Part shown: positions 1 to 5,061 of the stretch, one piece after another | Numbering within the stretch: position 1 is the first letter of the stretch | Layout: each line of letters starts with the position of its first letter | Assembly (NCBI GenBank): GCA_013817135.1 | Contig: JACDDF010000226.1 | Coordinates: 1 to 5,061, forward strand | DNA from: Nitrospirales bacterium | GTDB taxonomy: Bacteria > Nitrospirota > Nitrospiria > Nitrospirales > UBA8639 | Direction of reading: 5' to 3' | DNA length: 5,061 nt | Notes under the pieces: generated by a model | Databases searched by the model: none | What the model was told of the DNA's origin: nothing | What the model saw: the letters and a program-made list of their open reading frames with translations, nothing else | Made by a program: the position numbers and the translations under genes

Positions 1-1
1 C

Positions 2-940
2 ATACGTCGCTTTAATCCCGAACAGGATCGCCCCTCCTCGTACTATCAGGAATATGATCTGGAAATCGATCCTTCCGACAGTGTCCTCGATGGACTCATT
101 AAAATTCGGGAAACCATTGATGACTCCTTAACACTCCGTTGTTCCTGTCGCGGAGCCATTTGCGGATCTTGCGGCATGAGGATTAACGGACACGCCACAC
201 TGGCCTGTAAAACCAAAATGATTTCCATGGCCTCGGAAGGTGGAACGATTCAGGTTGAACCCATGAATAACATGCCGGTCATTAAAGATCTGGTCACCGA
301 CATGGCGCCATTCTGGTCAAAGATTCGACAGATTCAGCCGTGGCTCCAACCGCAAGGGCCGCCTCCCACAGCTGAATACACCGCCTCACCCGAGTCCATG
401 AGCCACCTCTCCAGGGTCATGAGTTGTATCATGTGTGGCGTCTGCGTCTCCGACTGCACAGTCCTGGAGGTCGACAAGACTTTCGTCGGGCCTGCCGCCC
501 TGGCGAAAGCCTATCGGTTCGTCGCCGACCCGCGGGATGCCGCGACTTCTACACGCCTGAACTCCCTCAATCAGCCGGGCGGCATGTGGGATTGCACCCG
601 ATGTATGGAATGCATTCAGGTCTGCCCCAAAGGGGTCGGACCCATGGATCGCATCATGTCTCTACGCGCGAAAGGGATGGAGGCAAACGTTCCTGCCACT
701 TGTGGCTCCCGACATGCCGAAGTCTTTACCGATATTATTCAACATAAAGGCATTCTGGACGAACCTATGCTGGCGATCAGAACCTTCGGCCTTAAAAATA
801 TTGGCAGACTACTCAGCATGATTCCCATGGTCATTCAATCGGTACTCAAAGGCAAAGTCCCCCCATCGGGTCCACTTCACCGCCCGATTGCAGGCATCCA
901 ACACATTCAACGGCTCTTTAAACAGATCAGGAATACATGA
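2..940 (+). CDS. sdhB: Succinate dehydrogenase/fumarate reductase iron-sulfur subunit (5' partial)
   Basis: This subunit passes electrons between the flavoprotein SdhA and the quinone-side subunit, at the cytoplasmic membrane, in the TCA cycle or its reverse. The frame is open from the window edge, and the first visible residues (RRFNPE) match the usual SdhB N-terminus, so only a few residues are probably missing. Counting from base 2, there is a plant-type [2Fe-2S] motif at C49-x4-C54-x2-C57-x11-C69. A first ferredoxin-like motif follows at C142, C145, C148 and C152, with the conserved FVGPAALAKAYRF stretch after it. A second lies at C198, C201, C204 and C208, followed by PKG. C201 sits where classical SdhB has a non-cysteine residue (Ile in E. 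coli), so centre 3 is probably [4Fe-4S], as known for type-E enzymes. About 104 residues follow the last cysteine, against roughly 20 in E. coli SdhB. The CCG-domain gene downstream supports a type-E complex. Direction (succinate oxidation or fumarate reduction) cannot be read from the sequence. Confidence 0.93.
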   Translation: MRRFNPEQDRPSSYYQEYDLEIDPSDSVLDGLIKIRETIDDSLTLRCSCRGAICGSCGMRINGHATLACKTKMISMASEGGTIQVEPMNNMPVIKDLVTDMAPFWSKIRQIQPWLQPQGPPPTAEYTASPESMSHLSRVMSCIMCGVCVSDCTVLEVDKTFVGPAALAKAYRFVADPRDAATSTRLNSLNQPGGMWDCTRCMECIQVCPKGVGPMDRIMSLRAKGMEANVPATCGSRHAEVFTDIIQHKGILDEPMLAIRTFGLKNIGRLLSMIPMVIQSVLKGKVPPSGPLHRPIAGIQHIQRLFKQIRNT

Positions 941-1022
941 TGAAATCCGCACTGACAACATCTATTCCCGGGCAATTACCTTTCCTTCACGGTATAGGGA
1001 GAAAACAAGAAGGGAGAGAGCG

Positions 1023-1907
1023 ATGAAATACGCATTCTTTCCTGGTTGTGTCTCCAAGGGGGCCTGCCCCGAACTATATCAATCCGTCATGCAGGTCTAT
1101 CCCAGATTGGGAATCGAACTCGCAGAAATGACGACCGCCACCTGTACCGGTGCGGGCGTGTTGCAGGAAAAAGACCTGCGGCTGGGCGATGCGCTGAACG
1201 CCCGTACCTTTGCGCTGGCGGAACAACAAGGCCTCCCCATCATGACCATTTGTAGTACCTGCCAGGGCGTGATGAGCCAAGCCAACCATCGTCTCACCAC
1301 TCGACCACACTATCTCCAGGAAATAAACGGCTTGCTCCGAGAAGAAGGATTAACCTATCGGGGAACAACCACGATCAAACATTTTCTGTGGATTCTCTTG
1401 GAAGACGTTGGGGAAGAGGTTTTACGGCAACATATCACCCGTCCGTTATCCGGTCTTCGTGCCGCACCATTTTATGGATGCTATATTCAAAGGCCCACCG
1501 ATGCGCTCGAATTCGATCGGCATCCTGATCGGGGAAAATCTCTTGAACGGATCATCGAAATTTTAGGGGCGGAGGTTGTGGACTTTCCAGGGAAAACCCG
1601 ATGCTGCGGGTTTCCCATTTTGACCATCAACAAAAAAAACTCACTCACGATGGTTGCTACCCATACCCGTGATGCCCAATCACACGGAGCGGATATCATG
1701 GTCACCCCCTGCCCGCTCTGCCATCTCAACCTCGACGGCATGCAGACCAATGCCGCCAGCCAGGAACAGACTTCTATCGATCTTCCGATCCTCCATCTTC
1801 CGCAACTGCTGGGCCTTGCCATGGGGTTGGATACCAAAAGTCTCGGCTTGAACCGCAATCTCATTTCTCCCGATTCCGCACTCGCAAAAATTGGGGCTCG
1901 TCTGTAA
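1023..1907 (+). CDS. sdhE: Type-E succinate dehydrogenase CCG-domain subunit (HdrB-like, SdhE)
   Basis: The 294-residue protein has two CCG domains (the heterodisulfide reductase subunit B family). In type-E succinate dehydrogenases it replaces the haem b membrane anchors and is thought to hand electrons to or from quinone. The N-terminal domain has C9 in FFPGC, C41 in TCTGAG, and C77-x2-C80. The residue after C41, normally a second Cys, is Thr. The C-terminal domain is canonical: C153, C194-C195-G, then C230-x2-C233, which should bind the non-cubane [4Fe-4S] cluster. No transmembrane helix is visible. The C-terminal stretch ILHLPQLLGLAMGL is hydrophobic or amphipathic and could contact the membrane. 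I chose the ATG at 1023 because MKYAFFPGC is the family N-terminus and AGGGAG at 1011-1016 gives a 6-base spacing. The same frame is open upstream to 888, but that part overlaps sdhB and is not family-like. Although homologous to HdrB, its neighbour sdhB argues against a methanogen-type heterodisulfide reductase role. The symbol sdhE here is not the FAD-assembly factor of the same name. Confidence 0.88.
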   Translation: MKYAFFPGCVSKGACPELYQSVMQVYPRLGIELAEMTTATCTGAGVLQEKDLRLGDALNARTFALAEQQGLPIMTICSTCQGVMSQANHRLTTRPHYLQEINGLLREEGLTYRGTTTIKHFLWILLEDVGEEVLRQHITRPLSGLRAAPFYGCYIQRPTDALEFDRHPDRGKSLERIIEILGAEVVDFPGKTRCCGFPILTINKKNSLTMVATHTRDAQSHGADIMVTPCPLCHLNLDGMQTNAASQEQTSIDLPILHLPQLLGLAMGLDTKSLGLNRNLISPDSALAKIGARL

Positions 1908-2005
1908 TTTCAAGAATTGGCAAGGCAAGGAACCGCCTCTAGCCTCTGATTGAGAATTGAAGTTAATTTATCATCGACTTCGAACGTCTTTAAAGGAGCA
2001 AGACC

Positions 2006-2218
2006 ATGAGTCAAACGTATACAGCGATTATCAAACAAGAAAATGGATGGTGGATCGGTTGGATTGAAGAAGTACCTGGCGTCAATTGCCAGGAGGCTTC
2101 TCGAGTGGAACTTGTCGAAAGCCTTCGAATTACCTTAAAAGAGGCACTGGAATTTAATCGTCAAGAAGCATTAGGAGCAGCGGGAAGTGACTATGAAGAA
2201 GAAAATATTCCGGTATGA
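2006..2218 (+). CDS. hicB: HicB-family antitoxin (short form)
   Basis: This 70-residue protein has the HicB N-terminal pattern: a beta strand (YTAIIKQENGWWIGWIEE), then the PGVNC turn in place of the usual PGC, then a helix with regularly spaced acidic and leucine residues (LVESLRITLKEALEF). In the family this partial RNase H-like fold binds and neutralises the HicA mRNA interferase. The protein ends soon after the helix, so there is no room for the C-terminal HTH or ribbon-helix-helix DNA-binding domain of longer HicB proteins; how or whether it represses its own operon is unclear. AAAGGAG at 1992-1998, 7 bases before the ATG, supports the start. Its stop overlaps the hicA start as ATGA, implying translational coupling with antitoxin made first. 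I saw no convincing promoter in the 98-base gap after sdhE. Family assignment is fairly secure; activity as an antitoxin is inferred from the pair. Confidence 0.82.
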   Translation: MSQTYTAIIKQENGWWIGWIEEVPGVNCQEASRVELVESLRITLKEALEFNRQEALGAAGSDYEEENIPV

Positions 2219-2403
2219 AACGAACGGATCTCCTTCGATACCTGCGCGATCAGGGATGCGAGTTCTTACGAGAAGGAGATCGACACTCATGGTGGCATAA
2301 TCCTAATCTCAACAAACGATCAGCGATTCCAAGACATACGGAAATTCATGACAACTTGGCAAGAAAGATTTTCAAGGACCTAGGGGTTCCATTCGCTAAA
2401 TAA
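2215..2403 (+). CDS. hicA: HicA-family toxin, putative mRNA interferase
   Basis: This 62-residue protein fits the HicA/YcfA family, which has a double-stranded-RNA-binding-like fold and cleaves mRNA using one conserved histidine. The N-terminal helix KRTDLLRYLRDQGCEFLRE leads to the core GDRHSWWHNP. H24 aligns with the family catalytic histidine (the G-S-H-H type motif), followed by the strand SAIPRH and the C-terminal helix LARKIFKDLGV. The length is typical and the protein looks intact. The start overlaps the hicB stop by four bases (ATGA), and no separate ribosome binding site is needed. The order is antitoxin-toxin, the reverse of the E. coli hicAB locus but common in other bacteria. Some HicA-like proteins are inactive orphans; here the partner and the catalytic histidine are both present, so an active toxin is likely but not proven. 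Confidence 0.85.
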   Translation: MKRTDLLRYLRDQGCEFLREGDRHSWWHNPNLNKRSAIPRHTEIHDNLARKIFKDLGVPFAK

Positions 2404-2513
2404 TCAAAGTGGGGATTTTTCATTTTCCCCATATTTCCCAGCCCCTCCATGGACATTGCCTCAAAAAGTCTCGGATATCACAAACCCTCATTATCTTTTG
2501 AATCGGCTCTGAC

Positions 2514-2543
2514 AAAATGGGCGTAGAGTTATAATCCCATTTT
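2514..2543. terminator. Candidate bidirectional terminator hairpin
   Basis: AAAATGGG (2514-2521) and CCCATTTT (2536-2543) form a perfect 8-bp inverted repeat around a 14-base loop. Each strand starts with an A run and ends with a T run, the usual layout of a terminator serving convergent genes. It lies between hicA on the plus strand and the DUF2891 gene on the minus strand, which converge here. Against it: the stem is AT-rich, the loop is long, and the T run is only four bases and sits inside the stem. Confidence 0.4.
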
Positions 2544-2568
2544 CATCCATTAAAAAAGCGCAGACGAT

Positions 2569-3540
2569 TCATATCGAATCGCCCTCGAAGCTTAACGCAA
2601 TCGCATAAATACCGAATTGGGGCACCCAATGCCCGTGCTTTCGATAGTCATCCCGCCAATACTGCGGCATCTCCATATGCGTCGCAATATGGTTCACGTA
2701 CAGATCACGGAATACCGGATCTTTCGTACGCTGATACACGGTCCACAAGCCCCAGCTCCGACTGAAGTTTAGGGCGGCGGAATGAGTGGTAGGAAAGATA
2801 GTCAAAGGAGAAATCTCCCGGCTGTCATGCTGATGGGAGGCGAGCCATTTCGTTGGGTTTTCAGGTGGAAGAATCGTGAGCAATGCCCGGCATCGCTGGA
2901 GCGCCGCCGGAAAAAATTCATCCGTAACCTGGTCAAGGGAGGAAGGGCATTCGGAATCAAGCGGCAACAGGCGGCTTCGCGTAAAATTCACCAGTTCTTT
3001 TAGTAAACCAGAATCCTGTTTCCATTTCCCCCAATGCCAGAGATTCAATAGCGGCCAGAAAAGATTTCCGTATTCTCGACGTTGCGCATGATGCACAAGA
3101 TCCTCATCCGACAAGGAAAAGAGCCAGCGTCTCACACGCAACGCGATCTCCGAGGCTAACGGCTGAAGATCATATTTCTCACAGCCTTGTTCACGCTCCT
3201 GCGCAAGCTTGAGAAACCATGCAAACCCATATGGCAACTCATGATCCAATTCCCCTCGTTTGAGCGAAGTTAACTCGGCTTCCAGACAATCAGGTGCTAG
3301 CGCTGCATCCACCACTCTGGCCCACCGGGGTTCACTCGTCAGCCGCGAAGCCGTTAATAACGCGTAGGCGCCATGGACACTGGAATGCCAATCGATACAC
3401 CCACAGAATGTCGGATGAGTGGTATCCCGCCGGATAAAGCTCTGTTCCACCGTCTCAGCCAGGACACTCACATAGTCCAGCCGAGCCCCGCAAAATGCCT
3501 TCCACGACTGATATGGTTGACCGGGTTGTGCATCCCCCAT
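2569..3540 (-). CDS. DUF2891 family protein, function unknown
   Basis: This soluble protein of about 323 residues matches the DUF2891 family. Near residues 42-57 it has HPTFCGCIDWHSSVHG, the family signature of Asp-Trp-His-Ser and a second His-Gly. Near the C-terminus are RSWGLWTVYQR and HWVPQFGIYAIALSF, also family-like. The protein is rich in alpha helix and aromatic residues, which suggests a helical-barrel fold as in some sugar-processing enzymes, but no activity is established. There is no signal peptide or transmembrane segment. Two starts are possible. GAGGAGGG (bases 3558-3551 on this strand) lies about 10 bases before the ATG at 3540 but only 1-2 bases before the ATG at 3549, so I prefer 3540; the longer form adds three residues. 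The gene stands alone, divergent from the acidic protein gene and convergent with hicBA, so the context does not suggest a role. Confidence 0.85.
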   Translation of the reverse strand: MGDAQPGQPYQSWKAFCGARLDYVSVLAETVEQSFIRRDTTHPTFCGCIDWHSSVHGAYALLTASRLTSEPRWARVVDAALAPDCLEAELTSLKRGELDHELPYGFAWFLKLAQEREQGCEKYDLQPLASEIALRVRRWLFSLSDEDLVHHAQRREYGNLFWPLLNLWHWGKWKQDSGLLKELVNFTRSRLLPLDSECPSSLDQVTDEFFPAALQRCRALLTILPPENPTKWLASHQHDSREISPLTIFPTTHSAALNFSRSWGLWTVYQRTKDPVFRDLYVNHIATHMEMPQYWRDDYRKHGHWVPQFGIYAIALSFEGDSI

Positions 3541-3666
3541 TGAGCCCATTCCCTCCTCGACTGGTAACCTACCTCATGCCATGACGCCCCGGATAGAGAG
3601 TCCTGTTGCTGTAACGAGTTCGTTTATCGCTTGCCAGATTTTTGATACGCAAACTTGTCAGGGATC

Positions 3667-3675
3667 TGCTACACT
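3667..3675 (+). promoter_or_regulatory. Possible extended -10 promoter element
   Basis: TGCTACACT reads as an extended -10 (TGn followed by TACACT) about 47 bases before the ATG at 3722. I found no good -35 box at the usual spacing; TTGTCA at 3655-3660 is too close and TTGATA at 3642-3647 too far. It is weak evidence, supported mainly by its place in the divergent intergenic region. Confidence 0.22.
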
Positions 3676-3721
3676 CCCTCGCAGTTCGGATATCTCATTC
3701 TCACAGACAAAGGCGTTTCCC

Positions 3722-4156
3722 ATGAATTTTGATCCAGCCATCGCTGCCATGCACGCTCTTCAACAAGCTGAGGAACAAGGAGAACTTGGGGATCTTGAAT
3801 CGGACATTTTAGAAACGGAAGCGATATTTTCCACCGATCAAGGGCCACAAGCCAAGCGCGCGTTTGATACCCTTCAGGAATTGGGAGCACAGCTTCCAGA
3901 GGCTCAACACCTGCAGGAGTTCCTCATTTATATTACCTGGCAGCAAGTCACGGAAGGCCCCCTTCCCCGATATTTTCAACTCGGGCTGGACCTCTGCGAT
4001 CGGTTCCTCGACCGATTTGGGAAGAAGATTGAAGGCACTCCATCGCATCAACACGTGGTCGCCATCCGGGAATCGTTTCAAGGCGGATTAGGCATCGAGG
4101 AAGAAGAGGATCTCATGCCGGAACATGATGAGGATGCGTTCCTGGGCGGTGATTGA
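3722..4156 (+). CDS. Unrecognised acidic hypothetical protein
   Basis: I do not recognise this 144-residue protein. It is strongly acidic (about 30 Asp/Glu against about 8 Lys/Arg) and looks mostly helical. An N-terminal acidic helix region (residues 1-35) leads into a central helical part around LQEFLIYITWQQVTEGPLP and LGLDLCDRFLDRFGKK. A disordered, very acidic tail follows: about 10 of the last 21 residues are Asp or Glu. It has one Cys, no signal peptide and no membrane segment. I chose the ATG at 3722 because AAAGG at 3709-3713 sits 8 bases upstream. The frame is open back to an ATG at 3581, but those 47 extra residues are Ser/Thr-rich, unlike the rest, and lack a ribosome binding site. 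It faces the same way as the SET-domain gene 218 bases downstream. The acidic tail could be a protein- or metal-binding element; that is speculation. Confidence 0.68.
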   Translation: MNFDPAIAAMHALQQAEEQGELGDLESDILETEAIFSTDQGPQAKRAFDTLQELGAQLPEAQHLQEFLIYITWQQVTEGPLPRYFQLGLDLCDRFLDRFGKKIEGTPSHQHVVAIRESFQGGLGIEEEEDLMPEHDEDAFLGGD

Positions 4157-4334
4157 TCTTGATACATTCTCTGTAAACTCGCCGGTGGCTCTACCAATGA
4201 TCAGACTTCTTGTCGGTGCGTCCGATCGAGTGAATCACCTTCGCCGGGAAACAGGTGTCGTCTCTTCATTCGCTTCATCTCTCCTACATCCTTGCCTCAC
4301 CCACTTCCCATTTTGTAGAGTTCCCTGAAATCTG

Positions 4335-4346
4335 TTTCTCGAGAAA
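4335..4346. repeat. 12-bp perfect palindrome upstream of SET gene
   Basis: TTTCTCGAGAAA is a perfect palindrome ending 28 bases before the preferred ATG of the SET-domain gene. It lies inside a looser outer dyad, TGAAA (4326-4330) with TTTCA (4349-4353). The position would suit an operator bound by a dimeric repressor or a small 5' UTR hairpin. A 12-bp palindrome can also occur by chance, and I recognise no known regulator site. Confidence 0.3.
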
Positions 4347-4374
4347 TTTTTCAACTTATTGTTTTCATCCGCGC

Positions 4375-4812
4375 ATGCCCCCAACGACTAGAGCTTCGAC
4401 CTGCAAAACCAGATGGCCCGTTCCGATGGAAGTCAAACCTAGTGCCATTGAGGGCCGTGGCTTATTCACCAAGGTGACATTGCGACCCAGACAAAAAATC
4501 GGTGAGTATGAAGGGGAACGCATCACCCAACGGGAGGGGCGAAAGCGCGCCAAAAGCCAAAAGTGGATTGCCATTGTCGAAGTGAATAATGGGAAATCGA
4601 TCGATGGAGCCGAAGAGACAACAGGATTCCGGTTCATTAACCATTCCTGCACACCCAATACCTTCATGAGAATTATTGGAGAACGTGCAGAATTTTATGC
4701 TTTGCACCCCATCAAGGCTGGAACCGAACTCACGCTCGACTATGGCGACTCACACCACAAAGGGGAACTGCCCTGTACGTGTCAGACCACAAACTGTAGG
4801 CGTTTCATTTAA
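4375..4812 (+). CDS. SET-domain protein-lysine methyltransferase with post-SET motif
   Basis: This 145-residue protein is close to a minimal SET domain, which transfers a methyl group from S-adenosylmethionine to lysine in a protein. In order it shows EGRGLF (residues 26-31), the N-terminal SET motif that helps bind SAM; GEYEGERI (43-50); FINHSCTPN (87-95), the core cofactor and pseudoknot motif; and ELTLDYGD (118-125), whose Y123 matches the conserved catalytic-site tyrosine. It ends with a post-SET C134-x-C136-x4-C141, which with C92 of NHSC can bind zinc. All key residues are present, so an active enzyme is expected. The substrate is unknown; bacterial members may act on ribosomal, DNA-binding or secreted proteins. 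Start choice is uncertain: the ATG at 4375 has no clear ribosome binding site, and the ATG at 4426 (at MEVKPSAIEGRG) would still keep the whole SET core. The frame is open to 4255, but that upstream stretch does not look like coding sequence. Confidence 0.85.
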   Translation: MPPTTRASTCKTRWPVPMEVKPSAIEGRGLFTKVTLRPRQKIGEYEGERITQREGRKRAKSQKWIAIVEVNNGKSIDGAEETTGFRFINHSCTPNTFMRIIGERAEFYALHPIKAGTELTLDYGDSHHKGELPCTCQTTNCRRFI

Positions 4813-4954
4813 CAATAGCGTCTTCTTTCCCTCCGAAAAGATCTTAAACAGTCGAATGAGGGCTTCCCCCAAACAATGAGAAAACCAAGCTTTCAGGATT
4901 TTCCCTACTCTTTGCTTTCTATAGGTTCAGGCAAAGCAGAGACACTCTTTCATT

Positions 4955-4963
4955 TGATATACT
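4955..4963 (+). promoter_or_regulatory. Likely extended -10 promoter for the gene at 5010
   Basis: TGATATACT combines the TGn extension with TATACT, one mismatch from the sigma-70 -10 consensus. Transcription would start near 4970, leaving a leader of about 40 bases before the ATG at 5010. No good -35 box is visible at 16-18 bases upstream, which is usual for extended -10 promoters. Confidence 0.42.
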
Positions 4964-5009
4964 AAAAGACTAACCCTTTCAATTACTGGTTTTCACACAG
5001 GAGGTAGGA

Positions 5010-5061
5010 ATGAATCGGACAAGTCAACGCCGCATGATCCAAGAGGGAGCAATCCAAACGG
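5010..5061 (+). CDS. Start of an unidentified gene (3' partial)
   Basis: Only 17 codons are visible before the window ends, giving MNRTSQRRMIQEGAIQT, a basic and polar N-terminus with no signal peptide. The start is supported by a strong ribosome binding site, AGGAGGT at 4999-5005, four bases before the ATG, and by the extended -10 element about 47 bases upstream. Nothing in these residues identifies a family. The separate promoter suggests it is transcribed independently of the SET-domain gene. Confidence 0.6.
   Translation, partial: MNRTSQRRMIQEGAIQT

Noticed and set aside
888..1022. Upstream extension of the sdhE frame starting at ATG 888
   Set aside because: It overlaps the sdhB coding end by 53 bases, is unlike the family N-terminus, and the ATG at 1023 has a good ribosome binding site.
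1487..1864. 125-residue minus-strand ORF inside sdhE
   Set aside because: It is a shadow of sdhE, with arginine/serine-rich composition and no recognisable family.
1919..1930. GGCAAGGCAAGG short tandem repeat after sdhE
   Set aside because: Just over two copies of a 5-base unit; expected by chance and no sign of a larger array.
2410..2431. TGGGGA/TCCCCA inverted repeat just after hicA, as a terminator
   Set aside because: The stem is only 6 bp with a 10-base loop and no T run follows; the repeat at 2514-2543 is a better candidate.
2782..3091. Two plus-strand ORFs of about 70 residues inside the DUF2891 gene
   Set aside because: They lie antisense to a well-supported gene and have no motif or ribosome binding site of note.
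3581..3721. 47-residue N-terminal extension of the acidic protein
   Set aside because: It is Ser/Thr-rich and unlike the rest of the protein, has no ribosome binding site, and covers the likely promoter region; the ATG at 3722 has AAAGG at suitable spacing.
4255..4374. 40-residue N-terminal extension of the SET protein
   Set aside because: Its composition looks like untranslated sequence (many Ser, His, Phe, Cys), SET homology starts well after it, and it contains the palindrome.
4880..4903. GAAAACC/GG-A-TTTTC imperfect hairpin as terminator of the SET gene
   Set aside because: It is AT-rich, has a bulge, and lacks a T tract after it; too weak to call.

Overview
The window reads as an ordinary bacterial chromosome segment of roughly 50% GC, densely coded, with mostly Shine-Dalgarno-led genes. 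A tentative guess at the source is Nitrospirota (a Nitrospira-like lineage). It rests on the SdhB + CCG-domain SdhE arrangement, the CTG variant of the first CCG motif, and the gene mix. It is an inference from family resemblance; cyanobacteria and other phyla carry similar Sdh subunits.

Positions 2-1907 hold the end of a type-E (non-classical) succinate dehydrogenase/fumarate reductase operon. It contains the iron-sulfur subunit SdhB, missing only its first few residues, and SdhE, a HdrB-like protein with two CCG domains that replaces the haem-binding membrane anchors of the classical enzyme. The flavoprotein SdhA is not in the window. Two sequence details fit this enzyme type: SdhB has an extra cysteine at its third cluster, and it has a C-terminal tail of about 100 residues.

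Positions 2006-2403 hold a compact HicB-HicA toxin-antitoxin pair with the antitoxin first and a 4-base ATGA overlap. Positions 2404-2568 are a spacer between convergent genes, with an 8-bp perfect inverted repeat that looks like a bidirectional terminator. Positions 2569-3540 on the minus strand encode a DUF2891 protein with the DWHSSVHG signature. A divergent intergenic region follows.

On the plus strand, 3722-4156 encodes a very acidic 144-residue protein that I do not recognise. After a 218-base spacer carrying a perfect 12-bp palindrome comes a small, complete SET-domain lysine methyltransferase with a post-SET cysteine motif (4375-4812). The window ends just inside a new gene at 5010, preceded by an extended -10 promoter and a strong ribosome binding site.

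I see no tRNA, rRNA, CRISPR array, insertion sequence or clearly new multi-gene system. The least ordinary items are the cluster-ligand variations in SdhB/SdhE, the eukaryote-like SET protein next to an orphan acidic protein, and the tiny ORF that bridges sdhB and sdhE with overlapping stop/start codons.
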